DNA from: Anabaenopsis elenkinii CCIBt3563 | Lineage (GTDB): Bacteria > Cyanobacteriota > Cyanobacteriia > Cyanobacteriales > Nostocaceae | Assembly (NCBI RefSeq): GCF_015245355.1 | Contig: NZ_CP063311.1 | Coordinates: 2,639,217 to 2,703,216, forward strand | Direction: 5' to 3' | DNA length: 64,000 nt | Shown: positions 28,130 through 35,773 of the stretch, one piece after another | How the letters are laid out: every line of letters begins with the position of its first letter | Position numbering within the stretch: the stretch's first letter is position 1 | The notes under the pieces: generated by a model | Seen by the model: the letters and a program-made list of their open reading frames with translations, nothing else | Database searches by the model: none | Told to the model about the DNA's origin: nothing | Made by a program: the position numbers and the translations under genes

Positions 28130-31100
28130 ATGGAATTTGAAACTTGGGGTTATCAGTATATAAGGGGAGCAAGCGACCAATTTATCTGTCGTATTGAAGG
28201 AGCAAATGCACTGAATATTTATCCTGAATATAGACAGCGACACGCTCGTGCTGATGAACTGATATCTTTGATTTTAGGTTCAGAACCTTGTGTTTTTTAT
28301 ATTCGTAGAGAGAGACTAGGACGAAATCCAGAATATGAAATTTGGGAATTTATAGTAGCTACAGATAGGGATGATTTTTCATTACCTATAGGCTTAGAAG
28401 AACGTCAAAAAACTTTACAAATTTGGGCAAGTGTTCCGCGAGATGGTAGAGGATATTTAGGTTTAATCAAAATTAATTTAGTCAACTTAGAACAAGGTCA
28501 CGATAACGCTTTTTCTTCACTACGACTGATTCTCCTACAACGTGACCGTCTAAATAATATTGGTATCCCAGAAACAGCATTTGCAGAAATAGTTGCTATG
28601 CCTATTTCTACCTCTTATGTCCCGACAAAAGACCATATTCAAGGATGGAGCAATTACTTAAAAATCCAAAAAAGCATTGCAGAAAAAAGTCAGTTTTATG
28701 TTCCTACTGTTTCCTTCAGATACTCTCCATCTAAAAATTCCATAGATTTTACGATTAAACCGGACTTAGCAACAAGTAATGGCTTTGTTTCTATCACACC
28801 AGAGGGATTTTGGAAACGCGCTAAAAAAGCTATAAATAAACCTTTAAAATATCTTGCCCATGCTGAGGAAATACACTATAGATATGCGGATCAGGAATTA
28901 GGGAATATTCACCAAGTTAGACCTGATATTAACCAAATTGAAGTGAAATTAGAACCTGATATAGCCGAATCTTTTACAGAAGAAGATTTTACTCTACCTG
29001 AAATATTGTTTTTTAAAGATAATGGTAGCTTGGCTCAAATTCGTTGGCAAGAAGATGCTTTGAGAAACTTAAGGGATGGCCATACCCATAATTTTAATTT
29101 AAGTACCTTTTTCTTTGAAGCTTCTCAGGCTAAACCATTAGTAGAAACTGTTCAAATAGCTAAACAAGATTTATTTCTAGATAAAGCTAATGATAGCCAA
29201 TTAGCAGCAGTGGAAGCAGTCTTAGCTGCGGAAGACTTAATTTTATTACAAGGTCCTCCTGGTACGGGTAAAACAACCGTTATTACCGAAATTTGTTATC
29301 AAATAGCAATTAGAGGTGGACGTACTCTAATTGCTTCTCAAGCCAACTTAGCAGTAGACAATGCTTTAAGTCGCTTACCTCACCATCCCGCATTGCGTCC
29401 TGTGCGAGATGGTAATAGTGGCAGCGTTAGCCGAGAAGGAGAAAGTTTTTTAAGTGCAAATGTTGTCAAGAAATGGCTAAATGATACATCTGCTGAATGT
29501 GAAAATCGCTTATCAAAGCACCAAAAAGTTGTTAAAGGTTTACGTCCATTATTGACATCGTTAGACCGATTTCAAGATTATTTACAATTTGAAGATAATT
29601 TTCCTCAACAGCGACAAGAATTACTCAATACTAAACGTATTCGAGATTTGGAATGTCAAGAAAAAAGAGAAATTTATAATAAATTACGAGAGGAACAAGA
29701 AAAAAATCAATTAATGCAATCTGAGTTACAACAACTCATAGCATCTAATCAGGTTTTTTGTACTCAGCAACAAATAAAAATTGCAGAGCTAAATATTCGT
29801 AAAAATGAGTTGATTTTAGCAATCAATGAGCTTGAAGAATGGCAAAAAACAGCTAATTCTCAAATTTATATAATACTAAAGCGATGCTTGCAACAACGTG
29901 ATAGCTTTACAGAAGCTTTGATTCCATTGCCATCACAGTTACAAATTATTGCACAAGAAGTATGCCAGCAACCTTGGAAACAATATTTTGATGAATGCCA
30001 AGTCGAAATAAATAACTTCATTTTTCAATTAAATGAATATGATGAGGTGTATAAAATTGGTAATCAAATATATTGGTTGTTTTTGCAGAAACAACAAACA
30101 TCCGTAAATTTAGAAACATCCAATTCCCAAGTTTCTCAATTTAAAGAGTTCCTTGCAGGTAAATTACAAGGCAACCGACCTTTAGCAGCAATCAATAAAT
30201 TACATCATTATTGTCAAATTGCCATTAGAGAAATAAATCAATTGACTGAGACTAGAAGTCTGGAAATTACAACTATTAAATTAGAAGCTATCAAGCAACA
30301 ATATGAAGAGTTAATAAAAAATCTTCAATCAGTAAATTGGGAATTTAAATTATATCAACTTACAGCTATAATTAGCAAATCGATTACTGTAAGTGCTAAA
30401 AATCTTCTGAATCAATTACTAAGAGATACTGAGGAAAAGCTTTTGCAAATTTCTGAATATCAAAATAATTTGCAGGCTGAATTAGAAAATTTAAAAATAC
30501 TGGAAACTATTAATAATTATATAGAGTGTCAAGTTGAAAACATGATAACTATTACTAACAGAGCTTTGAATGAATTAACAGAAACAGAAAATATAGTTCA
30601 AGAGGTTCAAAACCAAATAGAAGAATTAGAATCGAATTTAGAAAAATATAGAAATTGGTGGGTAAGTATTTACAAGGAAATACCAGACTGGCTCAAACCA
30701 GATATTCACGACCAGGATTTATTTAATACCGAAATTCTGAGAACAAAAATTCTAATTAAGTTTGATTTATGGGAACAAGAACTTGAGAAATCAGAAGCTT
30801 ACCTTAACCAGTGGGAACGAACTATTCAAAAATGGATTGACAAATTACGTCAACCATCTGACATAGAGTATGAAGCTTTACGAAAAACATATTTGGATAA
30901 CGCTAATGTTATCGGTGTTACCTGCATGAAAGCAGCAAAATGTAATTACTTACAAAAATCTAGCCACTTTGATGTAGTCATTGTTGATGAAGTAAGTAAA
31001 AGCACTCCGCCAGAATTACTTATACCAACATTGAAAGGTAAAAAAGTTGTGATGATTGGTGATTATCGTCAGTTACCAGCCATTTTAGATGAAGAAAATT

Positions 31101-31864
31101 TAGATGAACTTGCTGAAGAACTTTCTATCCCTAAAGATAACCTGCAATTTTTAGAGCAGTCTTGGTTTGGTCTGCAATTTCAAGCAGCACGAACTAGCCA
31201 ACCAAGTATAGCTAAAAGACTAAATGTTCAGTATAGAATGCACCCACAAATTATGGAAGCAATCAACCAATTTTATGATGAAGGTGATGGTGGACTTACC
31301 TGTGGGCTTACTAGGCCTGATATTGAACGCGCACACAATTTAGCAGGTTCAGTCATCAAAGAAAATAATCATATTATGTGGGTTCCAATACCTCTAGACA
31401 GAAAGTTCGGGGAAAAGCAAGATGGCACTTCATATTATAACGAGGTAGAAATTAGTAAAATTCAAATTTTATGTGAACAGATGGAACAGTCTTGGGCAAA
31501 TAAAGTTGCTCATGGTGCGCCTAAAAAAGAAATAGGAATTATCACTTTTTATGGTTCTCAATTAAAACGAATTGAAACGACATTTCCTCGAAACAGATTT
31601 CCTTCCCTTGATATTCATACTGGAACAGTTGACAGATTTCAAGGTATGGAAAAACCCGTCATCATTGTCAGTATGGTCAGGAATAACCCGCATAGTAAAT
31701 TTGGGTTTGCTCAAACGCCCGAAAGAGTTAATGTTGCTTTTTCTCGCGCTAAAGAATTACTCATAATTGTAGGTTGCCATGATTTATTTACGCAACTTCC
31801 CATATACCAAAAAGTTTCACAAGTTGTACATAAATACGGAGGTTTTATAGATTTATTTAAGTAA
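28130..31864 (+). CDS. SF1 (Upf1/Dna2-like) helicase with long coiled-coil insert
   Basis: A 1,244-residue protein starting MEFETWGYQYIRGASDQFIC after a GAGGAGA ribosome binding site. Residues 1-~360 are an unrecognised N-terminal domain. The helicase motifs are: Walker A GPPGTGKTT (375-383), DEVS (953-956) in motif II, GDYRQLPAI (motif III), QYRMHP (from 1034), VDRFQGME (from 1167) and VAFSRAKE (about 1202-1209, motif VI). About 560 residues between motif Ia and II are dominated by coiled coil. COG1112-type helicases of this kind occur in phage-defence systems such as Mokosh. It lies between pglX and pglZ, outside the canonical BREX set, and is likely an accessory defence gene. Confidence 0.85.
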   Translation: MEFETWGYQYIRGASDQFICRIEGANALNIYPEYRQRHARADELISLILGSEPCVFYIRRERLGRNPEYEIWEFIVATDRDDFSLPIGLEERQKTLQIWASVPRDGRGYLGLIKINLVNLEQGHDNAFSSLRLILLQRDRLNNIGIPETAFAEIVAMPISTSYVPTKDHIQGWSNYLKIQKSIAEKSQFYVPTVSFRYSPSKNSIDFTIKPDLATSNGFVSITPEGFWKRAKKAINKPLKYLAHAEEIHYRYADQELGNIHQVRPDINQIEVKLEPDIAESFTEEDFTLPEILFFKDNGSLAQIRWQEDALRNLRDGHTHNFNLSTFFFEASQAKPLVETVQIAKQDLFLDKANDSQLAAVEAVLAAEDLILLQGPPGTGKTTVITEICYQIAIRGGRTLIASQANLAVDNALSRLPHHPALRPVRDGNSGSVSREGESFLSANVVKKWLNDTSAECENRLSKHQKVVKGLRPLLTSLDRFQDYLQFEDNFPQQRQELLNTKRIRDLECQEKREIYNKLREEQEKNQLMQSELQQLIASNQVFCTQQQIKIAELNIRKNELILAINELEEWQKTANSQIYIILKRCLQQRDSFTEALIPLPSQLQIIAQEVCQQPWKQYFDECQVEINNFIFQLNEYDEVYKIGNQIYWLFLQKQQTSVNLETSNSQVSQFKEFLAGKLQGNRPLAAINKLHHYCQIAIREINQLTETRSLEITTIKLEAIKQQYEELIKNLQSVNWEFKLYQLTAIISKSITVSAKNLLNQLLRDTEEKLLQISEYQNNLQAELENLKILETINNYIECQVENMITITNRALNELTETENIVQEVQNQIEELESNLEKYRNWWVSIYKEIPDWLKPDIHDQDLFNTEILRTKILIKFDLWEQELEKSEAYLNQWERTIQKWIDKLRQPSDIEYEALRKTYLDNANVIGVTCMKAAKCNYLQKSSHFDVVIVDEVSKSTPPELLIPTLKGKKVVMIGDYRQLPAILDEENLDELAEELSIPKDNLQFLEQSWFGLQFQAARTSQPSIAKRLNVQYRMHPQIMEAINQFYDEGDGGLTCGLTRPDIERAHNLAGSVIKENNHIMWVPIPLDRKFGEKQDGTSYYNEVEISKIQILCEQMEQSWANKVAHGAPKKEIGIITFYGSQLKRIETTFPRNRFPSLDIHTGTVDRFQGMEKPVIIVSMVRNNPHSKFGFAQTPERVNVAFSRAKELLIIVGCHDLFTQLPIYQKVSQVVHKYGGFIDLFK

Positions 31865-31967
31865 ATCTGCATAGAAAAATAAGTACACAACAAAATATAA
31901 AATCTCTATAATTCTCTTTTATCTTTATTCTGGCATGGAAATAAAGATATTTTTTTACACCAAACTA

Positions 31968-32202
31968 CTGACGGGGTGACAAAAACCTTTGAATTAAATA
32001 CGCAGCAAGGGTTTTGAAGGTTTGCGCCTTGAAAAAGTAAACATCATTTTCTGGCTTTATTGATTCTATTATCAATAACTAAACCCCACAAGTCTGATTT
32101 TTATGTTGGAATAGGTTTCCAATTTGTTTTAATCTTTTCAAGGCTGACTCTTTCATAATCCTTATTCGATAAGGGTTTGAGCCTAAGTTGTCACCCCTTC
32201 AG
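31968..32202. mobile_element. 235-bp MITE with 9-bp target duplication
   Basis: The ends are inverted repeats CTGACGGGGTGACAA (31968-31982) and TTGTCACCCCTTCAG (32188-32202), with one mismatch. They are flanked by perfect direct repeats ACCAAACTA at 31959-31967 and 32203-32211. A second, internal inverted pair is GCCTTGAAAAAG/CTTTTCAAGGC. There is no ORF. A CTGA-type end and 9-bp target duplications are features of IS4-family elements such as IS10 and IS50, so this may be a non-autonomous relative. It ends 22 bp before the darT-like start and probably supplies or separates that gene's promoter. Confidence 0.88.
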
Positions 32203-32224
32203 ACCAAACTAATTAGTCTTTAAT

Positions 32225-33832
32225 ATGAATAAAATTGACCCTCGTTTAAGCAAAATAGTAGAAAAAATTGAATCCCAAGGATATAAAGTTATGTCCGGAC
32301 GTTATGTTCGCTATAACGTTCAACAAAAGCTAATTAAAGTGACTATTAGCGAACTACGAGAAGTAGATATATTTGAGGAGTTTATATTAGATACAGCAAT
32401 CAATATTATTCCATCAGTAACTACAGAAGATTTAGCAAATGCTCTGGGTATAGATTATAGCCTATTAAAAAGCGTAACAGCAAATCTTCAATCGTTAAAA
32501 TCTTTGGAATTAACTTCAGATTCAACCTTAAAAATTACAGATTTTGGCAAAAAAATCTTTCAGGAATATAATTCTGTATTAGAACCTTCTTATGGTCAAA
32601 ATATTTATGCTATTGCTGACCCATTAACACAAGAAATTAGTATTAATAATACCCGGTTGCGAAATGTACCTTTAGATGTAAAAAATTTATGCCAATTTAT
32701 TAAATTCGATGAATATCCTCAACTTTCTAATTTAACAATTGAAGATATACATAACCTTGCTATCAACTCTGAGGCAGTTTTTCTAGATAGAGAAAGAAAC
32801 CAAGAAATTAGTGATTATCAAGAGTTGTCTAGTATTTCGATTATCAGAAAGAAAGTAGCAATTTTTCGCGTTGTAGATTCAGAAGAAAAATATAGTATCA
32901 AAATATTTAGTGAGGAAGAAGATGACCCAGAAGAGTTAGAAAGAGCATCAAGTTATTTAAGTGATATTTTCAATTCTGAATATGGAGAACAAGTAGCTTG
33001 GGAAGAATTATTTCAAATATCTGATACGGGAATAATACAACCTAATTTTACACCGAGTATTGAGTATAATATTTACCTACCAGATGGAAATTTAGCAAAT
33101 ATATCTTTTGGTGCTGATGCTTTTCTGTTAGATGAAAGAACGGAATTAACTGGTTCAGTAGAAAATCAAATTCTACCAGCATCTTCACGACAAAATGCAA
33201 TTGAAGCTGAGAATATACAATCTTTTGTTTCACAAAGAAGAATTGAAAGAATTGTACATTTAACAAGATTGGAGAATTTAATAAATATTTGTAGTTCAGG
33301 TGGTATACTGTCTTTACAGCAATTAATAACTAGAAACATCAATACTAATGCTTTTGATGGTACAAAACCCGAAGGACAGAGGTACAAAAATCATGTCAAT
33401 TGTAGTTTGACTTATTATAACTTTTTTATGCTCTATGGACTTGTACATAAATCTGTAGAACCTGTAGTTTTGTTATATATCAAACCAGATTATTTATGGA
33501 AACAAGGAACAGAATTTTGTAAATTCAATGCAGCTACAGGTCGAGGCCGTCATATAGCAGCCGGTTATCAAACACTAAAAAGTTTATTTGAGGATACAGT
33601 AAGAGATAGGAAGGGTTTACAAGACCGGGATAATAAACCAATCAACTTACCTACTTGTATTCAAGCTGAAGTTTTGATAAAAGATGGTATTCCCTTAGAA
33701 GACATAATGGAGATCGTAATTCGTTTTCCACGCGATGAGCAAAATGTAAAGCAAGCAGGATGGAGAGGTAAAATCCGAGTATCACCCCGCGATTTTGACT
33801 GGCATTCTGAGTGGATTGTTAGAGATAGTTAA
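32225..33832 (+). CDS. DarT-like ADP-ribosyltransferase with large N-terminal extension
   Basis: A 535-residue protein. The C-terminal ~200 residues resemble DarT (DUF4433), the toxin that uses NAD+ to ADP-ribosylate bases of single-stranded DNA: RRIERIVHLTRLENLINI (H345, N351) matches the family opening IYHITHxxNL, and TCIQAEVLIKDGIPLEDI (E482) matches the QAEFLV...LIEEI segment with the catalytic glutamate. The first ~330 residues are not seen in classical DarT; residues ~55-115 look like a winged helix (DLANALGIDYSLLKSVTANL) and the middle is unrecognised. The MITE just upstream isolates it from the helicase gene. The next gene, after 28 bp, is an ADP-ribosylhydrolase, suggesting a toxin-antitoxin pair. 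Base or target specificity is unknown. Confidence 0.7.
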   Translation: MNKIDPRLSKIVEKIESQGYKVMSGRYVRYNVQQKLIKVTISELREVDIFEEFILDTAINIIPSVTTEDLANALGIDYSLLKSVTANLQSLKSLELTSDSTLKITDFGKKIFQEYNSVLEPSYGQNIYAIADPLTQEISINNTRLRNVPLDVKNLCQFIKFDEYPQLSNLTIEDIHNLAINSEAVFLDRERNQEISDYQELSSISIIRKKVAIFRVVDSEEKYSIKIFSEEEDDPEELERASSYLSDIFNSEYGEQVAWEELFQISDTGIIQPNFTPSIEYNIYLPDGNLANISFGADAFLLDERTELTGSVENQILPASSRQNAIEAENIQSFVSQRRIERIVHLTRLENLINICSSGGILSLQQLITRNINTNAFDGTKPEGQRYKNHVNCSLTYYNFFMLYGLVHKSVEPVVLLYIKPDYLWKQGTEFCKFNAATGRGRHIAAGYQTLKSLFEDTVRDRKGLQDRDNKPINLPTCIQAEVLIKDGIPLEDIMEIVIRFPRDEQNVKQAGWRGKIRVSPRDFDWHSEWIVRDS

Positions 33833-33860
33833 AAGCAGCTTTTTGATTAATTAGTTAACT

Positions 33861-35261
33861 ATGCAAGAAAAAAATCAATCATTGTCAATTGACTCACTTG
33901 TTGATCGCTGTGCTGGTTCGATTACTGCTGCTGCTGCTGGCGACGCACTGGGTTGGATGACGGAATTTATTCGCTCTCATGATGACCTCAAACGCAAAAT
34001 GGGTGTAGACCAAGTTACTGAATATCAATCATGGAGTAAGCGTGTTGGCGGTCGCTTCCAAGGTTATGAGGATTATATTATTGCTGGTGAATACTCAGAT
34101 GATACCCAACTAACTATATGCTCTGCTGCTTGCATATCCTCAAATGGATGCTTTGACTATCATACATTTTGCAAGTTTGAGTATCCGATGTGGTTAGAAT
34201 ATGCTCGCGGTGCAGGTGGTACTGTTAAAGAAGCAGCTGATAAAATACAGCGTAAGTCGGCTGATTGGAATAGTAACTTTTTCAGCCGGAAGATAAAAGA
34301 CAGAACGATAGACTACCGCGATGGCGCAGCCAATGGTGCAGCTATGCGGATATCACCTCATGTCTTAGCTAATGGTGGACGTTGGGAACAAGCTGAAGCT
34401 GATATTTGGCGTAATTCGATTATCAGTCATGGTCATCCTAGAGCTATTATTGGTGCAATTCTCTATGGATATGCACTGTATACTGTATTACAATTATCAG
34501 AATGTATTGTAGGTCAGCAATTAATTGAAATACTTGGCCATTGGGTAAAACAGTTGGCAATCCCAAAAATAGCTGCTTTAAAAACATGGGAAGCAGAATG
34601 GAATAAAGGAAGGGTAGAATCCTTTGAGGCAGTATTTGAGCAAACTAAACAAGAAGCTGTGGAGAAGTTGCGCCTAGTTTGGTTAGGATTGCGTAACGAT
34701 GAATTACCCCAAAGCATACTTAAGCAATTAGGTTGTTTTGAGCAAGCTACTAAAGGGTCTGGGTTGGCAACTGCGATCGCTGGTATATACCTGTTTGCCC
34801 GTCATCCAGAACAAACCCAACAAAATATTATTACCGCAGCTAATATGATAGGCAGTGATACTGATTCCATTGCTGCTTTTGTGGGTGGCTTAGGTGGTGC
34901 TGCTTTTGGATTGAAAGCTATTCCGGAAAAATGGCGATCGCAAATTCAAGATGCACCATTTTTGATCTGCATAGGTGAATATTTAGCCAAAATCTCTGCT
35001 GGTGAACATGACAAGATGAAAATTCGTCCAGGTCATAACGGTATTAAACTGGGTAAAGCCTTGTCCCGTCAGGAAGTACATAGTGATATGCGAGTTGTAC
35101 ACCATCGGTTAGGTGCAGGCACAATTACAGAAGTGGATAAACAATCCCTACTGACTCAAGGGCGAACAGTAACAATTGTACGTATCAATTTTGATATTGG
35201 TCAAAGCTGCAAGTTAGCCTTTCGTGGCGATACTCCCAGTGAAACATTGTTTATTCTTTAA
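33861..35261 (+). CDS. DraG/ARH-family ADP-ribosylglycohydrolase with C-terminal extension
   Basis: A 466-residue enzyme of the dinitrogenase-reductase-activating/ARH fold, which removes ADP-ribose with two metal ions. Metal ligands are seen in YSDDTQL (S79-D80-D81-T82) and GSDTDSIAAF (G331-S336), and SITAAAAGDALGWMTEF and ISHGHPRAIIGAILYGYAL are family blocks. The C-terminal ~75 residues (MRVVHHRLGAGTITEVD, VRINFDIGQSCKLAF) form a small barrel-like module like the nucleic-acid-binding tails of some helicases, unusual for the family. The adjacent darT-like gene suggests it acts as its antitoxin. A standard role on dinitrogenase reductase cannot be excluded, but no nif genes are near. Confidence 0.85.
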   Translation: MQEKNQSLSIDSLVDRCAGSITAAAAGDALGWMTEFIRSHDDLKRKMGVDQVTEYQSWSKRVGGRFQGYEDYIIAGEYSDDTQLTICSAACISSNGCFDYHTFCKFEYPMWLEYARGAGGTVKEAADKIQRKSADWNSNFFSRKIKDRTIDYRDGAANGAAMRISPHVLANGGRWEQAEADIWRNSIISHGHPRAIIGAILYGYALYTVLQLSECIVGQQLIEILGHWVKQLAIPKIAALKTWEAEWNKGRVESFEAVFEQTKQEAVEKLRLVWLGLRNDELPQSILKQLGCFEQATKGSGLATAIAGIYLFARHPEQTQQNIITAANMIGSDTDSIAAFVGGLGGAAFGLKAIPEKWRSQIQDAPFLICIGEYLAKISAGEHDKMKIRPGHNGIKLGKALSRQEVHSDMRVVHHRLGAGTITEVDKQSLLTQGRTVTIVRINFDIGQSCKLAFRGDTPSETLFIL

Positions 35262-35370
35262 CGCTTGTTTTGGTTCTACATCGGCTTCCAAGTAAGTAAT
35301 GACAAAAAATTGGCACAAGATTATGAGTCAATATATCCCTTATAATCAATTCTCTCTCTCCCCATCCTCC

Positions 35371-35724
35371 TCATGCGGTAGCAAATTCTGTCAAACCCCG
35401 TTGATTGGGATGATGAAAGCCTAAAACAATATCACTTTGGGGTATTCCGGCTGATAATAAGTCGTCAACAACACATAAATTTGTTGCGTCTTCTTCTACC
35501 CAAATTTTACCATTTTTAATGCACAGATACATGATGATATGCTGGACTAGCTTTTTATCATCCCAGCCAAACCGAAACCACAGATATTGGTCTCTTACTT
35601 CATCAAAAGCCAAGCGATCGCTTGCTTCAATTTCTCGATTTTCTCTATCTTGATTCTTGGTCATTTCATAATATTGAGTCAATATTTTCTGAATCGCCTC
35701 ACGGTATTTTTCTAGCTTATCCAT
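35371..35724 (-). CDS. xisI: XisI-family protein (fdxN element excision factor-like)
   Basis: Starting at MDKLEKYREAIQKILTQYYE (35724) gives 117 residues of the XisI family. Landmarks are the long N-terminal helix, DRLAFDEVRDQYLWFRFGWD, IIMYLCIKNGKIWVEED and the conserved GIPQSDIVLGFHHP tail. XisI is the partner of XisH, first described for excision of the fdxN element in Anabaena heterocysts; the pair is widespread in cyanobacteria, often away from excision elements. No xisH is next to it. It is antisense to its neighbours, with the divergent pglZ start 49 bp away. The frame is open 29 codons upstream of the chosen start, into the pglZ leader. Confidence 0.85.
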   Translation of the reverse strand: MDKLEKYREAIQKILTQYYEMTKNQDRENREIEASDRLAFDEVRDQYLWFRFGWDDKKLVQHIIMYLCIKNGKIWVEEDATNLCVVDDLLSAGIPQSDIVLGFHHPNQRGLTEFATA

Positions 35725-35773
35725 AGTAAACTCCCGCGCGCTCTCTCCCCTGCTCCCTCTTTCCCAGCTATAA

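Noticed and set aside
32225-33832. Reading the 535-residue protein as a standard DarT
   Set aside because: Classical DarT is about 200 residues; only the C-terminal third matches, so it is called DarT-like.
33861-35261. DraG acting on dinitrogenase reductase
   Set aside because: No nif or draT gene is close, while an ART-like gene is adjacent; kept only as an alternative.
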